DNA of 64,000 nucleotides, taken from NCBI RefSeq assembly GCF_016744155.1, contig NZ_JADGEW010000009.1, positions 1 to 64,000 of the forward strand. The letters are read 5' to 3'. How positions within the stretch are numbered: position 1 is the stretch's first letter; every line of letters starts with the position of its first letter. A program made the translations under genes and the position numbers. The notes below the pieces were generated by a model that saw nothing but the letters and a program-made list of their open reading frames with translations, had not been told where the DNA came from and made no database searches. Origin of the DNA: Amphritea sp. Its GTDB lineage: Bacteria > Pseudomonadota > Gammaproteobacteria > Pseudomonadales > Balneatricaceae. Shown in pieces: positions 8,792-20,000 of this stretch.

Positions 8792-10617
8792 TAGGGCATC
8801 CAGGCCCAGAGTTTCAACTTAAACCACTGTATCAATGGGTAGGTCCAGATCCAGATCAAACGTCGTTCGTCCACTTCAACCTTTGCTACACCACCCATTC
8901 CTGGACGTAGAACAGGAGAAGGGTCGAGCAATTCAGCCTCCACACGAAAAAAATTACCGCCATCTCTAGCTTCAGTTACTGGCGTTACGCGGCGCAGCGT
9001 AAACCTAAAGCTTTCCTCAGGCAGGGAATTAAGCACAAGTTTTCCTTGCTGACCTTCCGTAATATCTAGCATCCGATGTTCATCAATCCAGATGATAATC
9101 CGATAGTTGTCCAAAGGCGAAACTTCAAACAGAAGCTCTCCCTGTCCAACAGAACTACCTAAACGCTGGCTCAGGTCTCCACTGACCACCAGACCATCAA
9201 AAGGTGCTTTCAGCCGGGTTCGTTGCAATTTACTTTCGACCAGGTCTAATTCCGCCCGGCTTTGTTCCAACTGCGCTTGCAGTACTTTCGCTTCAGCCCT
9301 ATCCCGTTGAGCGACCGCTTCCTCATACTGCCGCTGCAGTTTTGCTTGCGCACTGAGATACCCCAGTTTCTCCAACGTTAGATCCCGGTCATCCAACCGG
9401 CTCATCTCTTCACCAGCACGAACCCTATCCCCCGCCTTTACCATCGCGTCATCAAGGTAACCGTCAAAAGGAGCAACAATTGCCCGTCGCACTTCACCTT
9501 CTAGCTGACTATCTGCAGCAACCCGATAAGTGCCCATAGCAAAGGTAAAAAACAGACAGATGAGAGCAATGCTAAGCAATATCAGTTTACGGCCTAAGTA
9601 ACCCGCGCCAAATAAGCGCACAAGCTGCGTCCGGGTAGAACGGTAAAGGTGTTGAAACCAGCTACTATCCTGCTTCTCTTTATTACGTAAAACCTCACTA
9701 GAAAGTGCAACGACACTGCAGATACGTCCAACTTCGTGCTCATCAAAAGGTTGGCCTACCGCTCTCTCAAGGGTCACCGCACCAAAGTAATCATCTCCAC
9801 TGTGCAAAGGAATGGTAAGAATATTGCCGTTACCACCTGACTGAGAAAACTGTGCATGCTCACGCAACACTAGCTGACTCTCACTGCTACCTACAAAATT
9901 GTAATTGATTACTCCTCGTTGCAGAATCGCCTCATCCATAACGCCGGAGAGACGCCTGATCAAATTCATTTTCTTGCCGAACTGTGCGCTATGGGACAGC
10001 GCCGTCACTTCTGTCTGACGGCTTTTAGTTAAGCCAAAACTTACGCGATCACAGCCAAAAGCTGCCGCTAATTCATTAACAAACCGTAATGCAGAAGGCT
10101 GAAAACGCTCTTCCCCCAAAACACCAGAAAGCAGATCTACTGCACCGGACAAACGATCAAACTGTTCGCCTTGCTCTTTGCCCTGCTGCCGCCTTACTAA
10201 CAACTCAATCCAAGCACTTCCCCACTGAATCTGTTCCATCACTTCAGGCAGCACAATTTGAGGTACTTTCAGAGAGAGAACAACAACACCCACTAACTTA
10301 TCATCAAGGCGGATAGGAAAGGCTACACCGTAACTCCCTGAAACCAGGGTATGTACTAATCCGGCCGCTTCCTCAATCCCCTCTTCAATCAGGGCGGTAA
10401 ACTCATCATCAGGCTGGCTTTTTTCAGGCCAAACCGCCGTTGGCAAAAAACCAGCATCACCGCTTTCCAATACCAGCGCAGCCATAGTGACACCACCAAT
10501 ACGAGTACACATTAGCTCTAGCCAATACTGACAATAGTCGTTATAGCTTTCTGCACCGCTGAACTGTACCCAGGCCTGGCGTAACTGGTCGTTATTTGAT
10601 TCGGAATCTAGCTGCAT
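8791..10617 (-). CDS. GAF-domain/HlyD-like membrane adaptor
   Basis: A 608-residue protein with an unusual fusion. The N-terminal ~330 residues are soluble and resemble two GAF domains (about 30-140 and 170-315). One strongly hydrophobic segment (about 342-362, LILLSIALICLFFTFA) is followed by a typical HlyD region: lipoyl half (APFDGYLDDAMVKAGDRVRAG), alpha-helical hairpin (about 425-480), second lipoyl half (LKAPFDGLVVSGDLSQRLG) and beta-barrel with a RPGMGG turn. A second hydrophobic stretch lies at the extreme C-terminus. The GAF part should face the cytoplasm and the adaptor the periplasm. It lies 73 bp after the DUF3467 gene, with a hairpin between them, and is coupled to the M50 gene. 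GAF domains bind small ligands in many proteins; the ligand here is unknown. Confidence 0.85.
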   Translation of the reverse strand: MQLDSESNNDQLRQAWVQFSGAESYNDYCQYWLELMCTRIGGVTMAALVLESGDAGFLPTAVWPEKSQPDDEFTALIEEGIEEAAGLVHTLVSGSYGVAFPIRLDDKLVGVVVLSLKVPQIVLPEVMEQIQWGSAWIELLVRRQQGKEQGEQFDRLSGAVDLLSGVLGEERFQPSALRFVNELAAAFGCDRVSFGLTKSRQTEVTALSHSAQFGKKMNLIRRLSGVMDEAILQRGVINYNFVGSSESQLVLREHAQFSQSGGNGNILTIPLHSGDDYFGAVTLERAVGQPFDEHEVGRICSVVALSSEVLRNKEKQDSSWFQHLYRSTRTQLVRLFGAGYLGRKLILLSIALICLFFTFAMGTYRVAADSQLEGEVRRAIVAPFDGYLDDAMVKAGDRVRAGEEMSRLDDRDLTLEKLGYLSAQAKLQRQYEEAVAQRDRAEAKVLQAQLEQSRAELDLVESKLQRTRLKAPFDGLVVSGDLSQRLGSSVGQGELLFEVSPLDNYRIIIWIDEHRMLDITEGQQGKLVLNSLPEESFRFTLRRVTPVTEARDGGNFFRVEAELLDPSPVLRPGMGGVAKVEVDERRLIWIWTYPLIQWFKLKLWAWMP

Positions 10618-10650
10618 GGAACCGGCTTTTTATAAAGTTGTAGAAACAAT

Positions 10651-10673
10651 TATGCCCGGATAAACCGGGCATA
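10651..10673 (-). other. Intercistronic RNA hairpin between the DUF3467 and GAF-HlyD genes
   Basis: Perfect 9-bp stem TATGCCCGG-ATAAA-CCGGGCATA. On the coding (minus) strand the hairpin follows the DUF3467 stop by about 17 bases. It lacks a clear U run, so it looks more like a processing or 3'-end-stabilising element, or a weak terminator, than a full intrinsic terminator. Confidence 0.65.
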
Positions 10674-10690
10674 ACCTATAAAGCTAGAAG

Positions 10691-11011
10691 TTAGTGGCTT
10701 TCAGCCTTCGCAGCTTCTTCTGCTTCAGGATTTCCCTGACCAATCTCACCGAAACGCTCTTCGTACTGAGACAAAACATTATTCAGCAGGTTTGCCATTC
10801 GCTTCGCCGCATAAGGGTTTAAGATGATTCGATCAGACAGCTCGATAGTCAGTTGCTTCTGCTGTGCATTCCAAGCCTGATTAAGACCAAACAACAGTGT
10901 GATCTCCTCTCGGGTGCTAGATACGTTGCACACATTAGCGTAGGTACTTGTCATTTTAGTGTCATCCCAACGAATAGTTGGACCTTGTACCTTTTTTTCT
11001 TTATCAGCCAT
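10691..11011 (-). CDS. DUF3467 family small cytosolic protein
   Basis: A 106-residue soluble protein with no signal peptide or membrane segment. The core (IRWDDTKMTSTYANVCNV, then TREEITLLFG and ELSDRIILNPYAAKRM) matches the DUF3467 family as I know it; that family has no assigned biochemical role. The gene starts only 15 bp after the stop of the giant-protein gene and so is certainly in the same transcript. Its position between a very large exported protein and its putative export machinery suggests a chaperone, targeting factor or regulator, but nothing in the sequence proves this. A short Glu/Ala-rich C-terminal tail ends the protein. Confidence 0.85.
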   Translation of the reverse strand: MADKEKKVQGPTIRWDDTKMTSTYANVCNVSSTREEITLLFGLNQAWNAQQKQLTIELSDRIILNPYAAKRMANLLNNVLSQYEERFGEIGQGNPEAEEAAKAESH

Positions 11012-11026
11012 TTCAGTTCCTTCGTG

Positions 11027-14000
11027 TTAGTGTTTTGTCGTATTTTTAAGTGCCTGCTGCCAGTCTTTACCGGTAACAGATTTAAGCTCTTCAGTTTCGA
11101 TAAAGCGCTGAGTTGCTTCATCCCAACGCTTCACTCGACGTTGCTGATGACGTAGTTCACTGAAGCCTTTCGCTGCCAGTTTACTACCCGTACTACGATT
11201 ACCGCTGGCTAACTTCCAACCCGCCAGCGCTGTAATAGCAGCAGCGGTTCCTATAACGTCACTATCATCGGCAGGAACAGGTGGTTCCGCTTCATCGCCA
11301 GTCTCTTCAGATTGCCCGTCAACTGCTTCAGTTTCAAGCGATTGCTCCTCAGTCTGTGTTTCTGGCTGAGTAACCGGTTGCTCTTCAGAACCTGTAGATT
11401 CGGCAGCAACCGGCTCTTCAGCCAGACACTCGATGTTCATACCTGAATCATCGTAGCAGACCTCTTCAACCCGCTTCTCATCATCATTAGCAGGGTTAGT
11501 TCCCGGCTGGTTAATGAGAATATCCCCTGTCCTTGCAGAAGGATTACCCAGACTACTGGCTCGATGATGAGTCGGAGCCTTCGATTTGCTTCCTGCCTCG
11601 GAATTTCCACCGTTATTAGCGTACGTAGCTGGAGTCATTATCGCAAGTGGAGCGAAACCAGTGCCATTTTTCTTCTCACTGTACTGACTAAACAAAGTTG
11701 AGCCGACTAAATCGAGTGAGCCACTACCCAGACGATCTACCCAAGTATTACTACCTGCGCCAGTAATCAGTGCTTTAGCATACTCACCGACCATCGTATC
11801 TTCCGACAAATTACCAAAGAAGAGGTCTCCACCAAAGCCACCAAACATAATATCGTTATCCGCGCCGCCATCCAGAAGATCAGCGCCACCAATAAACAAC
11901 TCCGTTGCCTCAACACTGACCAGTTGACCATTGAAATAAATAACTTCACCACCATCACCGGAAATAAAGTCATTGCCACTGTCACCGTATAGCTTATCTT
12001 CGTTACCTCCACCGATGACGACATCATCATCAGTACCACCGTGAATCTCGTCTTTGCCACCGATCTCCGAGTTCTTAGTAAAGACCCGGTCAAGGGTCGT
12101 AGGATCGCCATCATTACTATTGTAATTAGCTTCACCCAGATCACCGACAACACGGTCATCACCAGCACCAGCATACACCAGCTCATTGCCAAGGCCACCG
12201 AAGATCAAGTCACTGCCAGCTCCTCCGACTAGCTCGTCATTTCCGGAGGTTGCATCAGTGGTATCCGTAGTGAAATACCTATCAGCCAATCCGTTTACAT
12301 ACCCAGCAATGCCGTTATCACCGAAGATAACATCATCACCCCCGCCTGTTTCTATGCGGTCATTGCCGACACTACCGAATGCCAGGTTATTGCCGCCGCG
12401 GGCATTAATATCATCATCACCACCCAATGTACTTAGTTCACTGACAGCCTGAACCCGCTGATCTCCGGTAATGTTAAGTTGCACAAAGCCGTTATCACCC
12501 ATGAGTATGCTGTTACCGATACCGGAATCAATCTCATCACCATGAGTACCACCGAATACCATATTATCGCCATCACCCGCTTCAATAGCATCGATGCCGC
12601 CAGTCGCTTCAGAGATATCAGTGGTAGCTATTCGATTAAGAATGCCGTTCAAGTAATCAAGTTGGCCATTATCACCAAAGATCCGATCCGCACCAGCACC
12701 CGTCGTTATATCATCGCCACCAACACCGCCTAACACTAGGTTGTTGCCACCGGCGGCAGAGATTATGTCATCTCCGCCCAAGATACTTAGCTCGCTGATT
12801 ACTTGAACTCGCTTACCATCAGCCGCAAAGGTTGCTGTGCCGTTATCACCGATCAGGATCGCATCACCAGTACCTGAGATGATCGTATCGCCGTGGGTAC
12901 CACCCATCGCAATATGCTCACCGTTACCCAGGGTGATCTTATCAACACCTCCTGTCGCGGCAGAAGTATCCTGTGTATTAATGGTCTGTAGGATATCGTT
13001 GCTGAATAGCATCTCACCATTATCACCCAGCACCAGGCTTTCACCGTTGCCTGCGATAATGGTATCTCCGCCGAAGCCACCAATAGCCAGCTTATCACCG
13101 TTACCCAGTGTCAGCGTATCATCACCGCCTTCGCCCGTATCAGTACTGCGGCCCGAGGTAATAATACCGCCAACAAAGTTAAGTTCGCCGTGATCACCCA
13201 ATAGGTAGTCTTCGCCATTACCGGTGTTCAGAGTATCACCACCAGCACCCGCGATAACAACGTTGTTACCAGCGGCCCCTAGGTTCAGACTAATCGTATC
13301 AGCAGCACCGGTAGTACCATTATTGATCGCCTGCTGCAAAATTCCGTCAGCCTGATAGATCAGGTTACCCTGGTCACCCAGTACATGGTGATCTCCGGCA
13401 CCTGCGGTGACAGAATCTTCACCAATACCGCCAATCACGACTTTCTTCTCACCGATTGCCGCAGCACCCAGGTTCAGAGTATCGTTGCCGCCCAGCGTAT
13501 CTTCGACGCTATTCGCGCTACGCAGGATCTGAGTAGCAGGGTCGAAGATCAGGTTACCGTTATCGGCCAGAATATGGTCAGTACCATCTGCAGTGGTAAT
13601 GAAATCACCACCGACTCCGCCGATAATCTGGTTTTCACCATCACCCAATGTGATCGTATCAACATCACCTTGATCACCGCCCAAAGCTGCCGTGGTACTG
13701 GTCATCTTATCCAGATTACCCGCGGTATAAGTCAGTTCGCCGTTATCGCCGATAGCCTTATGATTACCTGCTGCCGCATCGACAAAGTCAGCGCCAACAC
13801 CAGCAATCACCGTTTTCTCACCATCGCCCAGATCGATATCATCGGCAGCACCATCAGCAGTATCAGTACTGGTCACACTGGTAAGAATGGTGTTGCTCCA
13901 ACTAATCTGCCCATTGTCACCCAGTATGATATCCGTGCCGTCACCCGTATCAATATCGTCACTGCCAACACCGCCGATGACGATGTTGCTGTCGTTACTG

Positions 14001-17000
14001 GTTCCGCCCAACGTCAGGGTATCGTTATCACCCTCAGTGCTAGTGCTTCTAACGGTTTCTAGATTCAGACTGGCATCGTAATCGATCTCACCTTCATCAC
14101 CCAGAACAACCCGGCTACCCGCGCTGTTCAATGTCGTCTCGACAGTATCCTTACCTTTACCCGCAATCACGATCTTGTCGCCACTGCCCAGGGTAATGGT
14201 ATCGTCACCTCCGGTTTCACCCAGATCACTCTGCATGTTGGTCAGCTGCTCGCCGCCCTTAACGCCGGTGTAGGTCATGGTACCGTTATCACCCAGTACA
14301 TGATCGGTACTAGTCGCGGTGCTGACAGTAATACCGTCTGCTGCGCTGCCACCGATCACCTGGTTCACATCACCAGACAGAGTGATCGTATCTTCACCAC
14401 CATCCGCATGAGCATCGCTGGTCATGCTGCGCAGTGCGCCAGCGTTATAGGTAATCGTACCGTTGTCACCAATGACTCGATGAATGCCGCTAGTGCCAGT
14501 ATCAACCGTATCTGCACCAACACCTGCGATGACAGTTTTAGAACCGTTACCCAGATCAATGTCATCGGCTCCGCCAGCTGCCGTATCAGTACTAGCGATT
14601 GAGGTTAGCTCTGTATTACTCCAGCTAATCTGACCATTGTCACCCAGCACGATATCGGTACTGTCACCGGTTGTGATCTTATCGAGGCTACCGACACCAC
14701 CGATAACAATGTTGCTGTCGTTACTGGTTCCGCCCAACGTCAGGGTATCGTTATCACCCTCAGTGCTAGTGCTTCTAACGGTTTCTAGATTCAGGCTGGC
14801 ATCGTAATCAATCTCACCTTCATCACCCAGAACAACCCGGCTACCCGCGCTGTTCAATGTCGTCTCGACAGTATCCTTACCTTTACCCGCAATCACGATC
14901 TTGTCGCCACTGCCCAGGGTAATGGTATCGTCACCTCCGGTTTCACCCAGATCACTCTGCATGTTGGTCAGCTGCTCGCCGCCCTTAACGCCGGTGTAGG
15001 TCATGGTACCGTTATCACCCAGTACATGATCGGTACTAGTCGCGGTGCTGACAGTAATACCGTCTGCCGCGCTACCACCGATCACCTGGTTCACATCACC
15101 AGACAGAGTGATCGTATCTTCACCACCATCCGTATGCGCATCGCTGGTCATGCTGCGCAGTGCGCCAGCGCTATAGGTAATCGTACCGTTGTCACCAATG
15201 ACTCGATGAATGCCGCTAGTGCCAGTATCAACCGTATCTGCACCAACACCTGCGATGACGGTTTTAGAACCGTTACCCAGGTTGATATCATCAATGCCGC
15301 CATCGGCAGTATTAGTACTAGAGATCGAACTCAACTCAGAACCGGTGTATTGAATTTCACCGTTATCACCCAGCACTAGATCAGTACCGTTAGCGGTATT
15401 AATGGTATCGCCGCCAGAACCACCCAGAACGGTGTTGTTTCCATCCAGCAGAGTGATGATGTCATCATCGCCTTCATTACTATGGCGACTTGCAACAGCC
15501 AGAGTAATGCCCGCCAGATAAGTAATCAGAGCATGATCACCAAAGACGAGCTCGTTACCGCTGCTATCACTGATAATATCCTGACCTGCACCACCGATAA
15601 GGGTGTCATTACCAGTACCTCCAGTCATGGCATCGCCATTACCTGCATTACCTCCCGCCAGCGTTGATTCCAAACGAGTAATAACGCCATCACGGAAGTA
15701 CTGATAACGGTACTCAATACCCGCTAGTAGTTCCGAAACGTTGTCATTAGTCACTATTACAGAGACCACAGGCCCCTGTGGTAGAGGCAACGGTACGCCG
15801 ACCGGCGCAGGGTTTGTTGGAAGTTCAAGAGTAATACTGGCCAGATCACCTAGCAGCAGATCCTGACCTTCGTCACCGGAAATCGTATCGGCACCTAGTC
15901 CACCCACAATCAGGTCATTATCTTCATTACCTGACAGGTTATCGTCATACGCTGAGCCAAAGATAACATCATCGCCCTGGTTACCTTCAATAGTCACACC
16001 GAAGCCAGACTTAGATGCGTCAATCACATCATCACCCAGATCACCCTTGATAGTCAGAGAGGTCAGACTATTCAAGACGCGGGTATTGGTATTCGTGACG
16101 GTGACATTATCATCACCCTCATTGGCTTCAACCAGCGTATGAGCGTCAGCAATAACACCGGCAATGGTAATGTCATCATTACCCTTGCCCGCTTTCAGGT
16201 TAACCCCGGCGCTGCCATCTACCTGACTATAGTTACCCCTGTAATTGATATCACCCTGATTAGTTTCAGTCACCGAGGTGTAACCAGCACGATTACTATT
16301 GGTCATAGTAATTTTGTTATTAGTCAGATCTTCACTGTCATCGATAGTCAGCGTGTTATCACTGGCATCAGTACCTACATCGACAGTCACCGTGCCTACG
16401 ATACCATTCAGATTCTGTGACTTACCGACGGTAATATCATCTTTACCCTCACCGGTATTAACCGTCACTTCACTGATAGCCTGGCCCAGACTATCTTTAA
16501 TAGAGACAGTGTCTAAAGAGCCGCCCAAATTCAGGGTGAAGTTCTCAATCGTATTGTAATCAGCATGAATACCACCGACATTCAGGTTATTCAGCGACAA
16601 GACTTCAAACGAATCCCATTCTGTCTTAGTTGCAACAACAGAGTTGCCACTTGGCCCTGGTGTAAACACCGCACTTGCGTATGGGCTATCTGGGTCAGCG
16701 CCCGCAGGTGTTCCATCTGCGGATGTAACCGTATAAGTACTGGCATAAGACAATACTTCAGCGACCAAACTACTGGTATCTTCAAAGTCTTGTGCAGCAT
16801 TGGCCCGCGTTTCACTCAACACGGTGATAGCAACACGGCTCAAGTTACGCAGGAACTTATACTGCTGATCCAGAGTTTGTTTCAGTGCATCAAGATCGAC
16901 ATTGCTAGCGGTCAGAGTAGCCTGAACATCGGTTAACTCACTATCTATTGCGGCGATCTTCGCATTGAGGCCAGCTTGATCAGACAGTGCCTGATTATCA

Positions 17001-20000
17001 TCACGTTGGGCTTTAGACAGATTAGTCTGAGCTTCACTGATAGCATTATTCGCAGCAACGTAGCGAGCATCGTGGCTATAGTCGAATGTATATGTGTATG
17101 ACAGTCCTAAGAAGTAACTAAAGGTTACCGTGTAATCGTTTAGCAGATCACTGCCAGGAAGCAGTAATGTCGCTTTAGCGGCATTAGCCTCGTTCAGTCT
17201 ATCCTGGAAGAAAGAAACGATTGCAGCATTGTGATTTACAATGGCATCTATTTCCTGCTTATCTGCCCGAAGTGACACAAGTTGCGCTTTATACTGAGAT
17301 TCCAGTCGGATAGATTCCAGCAACTCAATTACCGTATCGAGCTTATCAACATTGGTCTTATAGTCGGCCTTAAAGTCTTCAAAATTAAAGCCGTTTTCAA
17401 GATAGGTTGTGGCCGTCTCGAACTTAAGCATATTACGATAAGCGGCACGATAATCTGTGTACTCGGTATCACTATAGTTAGTAAAGTCTTTAGCCAACTC
17501 CTGCGCCAGCTTGTAAGCACTAACAACATTCGCAAAATTCGTGTCATCAAACAGATCCAGCGAGTCCTGCCAGGTTGGTGCTGTCAACCCATTGAAAGTA
17601 GTCGCGGCGTTATAACCGGCCACATTAGGAATTGCCTGCCAAAGCGTTTTTATACTGCCTAGCTCTGTGGTTTCAGAAGTAAATTGAACATCAACCTCAA
17701 GCTGAGATCTAACCAGATAGACCCATTTATCCCAAGAGTCTGCCGTGCCTGGTGTTGCGCTCAGAACCGCACGTAAGCTAGTCAACTCGGTGGTAACCGC
17801 ATCAACTTTCGTTGCTATATCACCCGTTGCAATAGCCAGCGCATGGGCATCAGCAATAGCATCAATTAGAGCAGTCAGTGTAGCGTCGCTAGTGTCTGTA
17901 ATTTCCTGTTTAATCGTATTTAGCGCACTGACGACACCTGCATTGTTTCCAATTACGTCATTTGTTGCTTCTGTAATGCCCCGCTGCTTCACAGCAATGA
18001 AAAAGGCATCCAGTTCCGCTTGTGACAGACTCGATGTTGCAGTTCCTGCAGCATTGGTGAAGTAGGACTTCAACGGTGCAGTAGCGCCTTTCAATTCAGC
18101 CCTTAACGTTTCTAACTGTTTATTCGCAACCAGCGACTGTGCTTTCAGAGATTCAATGTTTGCCAGCTTACCAGCGATGTAAGGATTCACCGGAATAACA
18201 TAGCTAGTCGCTGTTGGAAGAATCTGATCAAGGGCATTCCAACCACCATCACCAATCTTATAGCCCGTAGTGATGCCATCACCATAGATGCGCATCTTCA
18301 TGGCCAGTGTCAGAGTGTTAGCCGTTTTGTCATACCCTGATAGCACCGTGTTTGCATTAAAGTCTTGTGGGTTGCCTACACTGAAGTACAAGTACCAAGT
18401 AGACCATCCCGGATGATTAGCCGTCATCCAAGCACTAGTAGGCGCCTGTATCTGAGAATTCCACAGACTCCACTGGGAGAAAATTGACTGCACCGCAGAG
18501 TCAGCCTGACTTTCAATCGAGGCCTCCAAGCGAGCAACGGTAGCTTCTTTCGATGCCACCGCCTGTCGAGCGCTGTAGTACTTAGCAAGAGTACTTTCAA
18601 GATATGATCTCAGGATGCTCTGCTGATCCTGAATTAAGCCATCTACCTGATCGACTAAACCAATCTGCTGCATATACAGGTTCTTAGTCGCAGTGAGAGC
18701 TTCCTCTAGACTTACGCCCAATTCATTTGCAGCCTGAACCGCAATCGCCTGTAAATCGGCAGCATCAACCTTCAGTGCCGCTTCCTCGGCGTAAGCCACT
18801 GATTCAGTTTCAAGCTCTGCACCTATCAGAGCGTTTTCAGCCGCCCCTTCGGTGGTTGTGTCATCAACGGTTAGCTCAAGTGCGTTAGTAACTTTACTGA
18901 GTTTCTCCTGTTGTAGATCATGCTGGACAGTATTCTTCACAAATTCCACATCTGTGGTACCGGTCAGATCAGTACTATTAACGATTACGCTGTCGCCATC
19001 GCCACCTTCACCCAGCATAAACAGTTCACTGTTAATCTGATCAACCGTACCCTGCCCAACCGTAAAGGTATCATCGCCTTCTCCACCGTGGAGGAAGGTT
19101 TGGCCTGCTATTGCATTAACATTAAAGTTATCGTTCTCACCACCGCCTTGAGCAAACAGTTTGCCAGTAAAACGATCATTATTTAACGTCAGCGTACTCG
19201 CTTGTGTTTCATTCAGATTAAGTTTTATTTCCTCAGGCGTTTCGAAGTAAATTCTTGGCTTCTCATCACTCATAAAGACGGAGTTCAGCTCATCTCTACG
19301 TATCTCATTCCAGTACTTAATATTCTGAGGATCGGTGATATCAACAGGTTTCAGATAACCCGCTTGTAGCTCTAGATCAATAGCGGTTGCCGTTATCAAG
19401 CTAACGCCAATCAGATCATAATAAGTGACACCATCTTTCAGCGTTTCGGTGTATTGCCCCTCAAACGCCAGTGCCTCAGACCCTCTGGTAATATCGCGGA
19501 TCTTATAAAGAGGATCAGTACCTGACGGATTAGTGATGTCGTAGTTAACGGTAAAGCCCGTTCCTACAAGGAAATCAAACAGCTGCTGACGAGCCAGATC
19601 AATCGTATTCTGGTCTGTCAGAGTATTCTGGAATACCGCATAAGAGACCCCTGCAACAATAGTGACAGGCTCTGATCCGGTACCCGCCGCAGCCTTAGCC
19701 GCCAGACGGCTGATCAATCCAAGGCCTGTGGCCGCATCAGCATCCGTATCTGTATATCGATCATCAAAGGTTATCTGATTATGCAGATGGTCATTAACCA
19801 TCTCTTTGATGCCGTCCTGCGCTGATGTTGACAGAGTATTAAGCTCAGCAATCAAATCAGTCTCACCAACGGTATTAGTCGCAGTAGTAGGGAAGTTAAT
19901 CTGCGCTACATCCGTATCGATCTCTTTCCTAATCAGATCGCGCGCTTCAAAGGTCAGGTTGGTCGCTCCTTCCTGATTGTTGAAGACTACGGTATCTAAC

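Noticed and set aside
13885-15900. Possible CRISPR array from regularly spaced repeats
   Set aside because: The repeats are long, in frame, and encode RTX motifs; there are no unique spacers of constant length.
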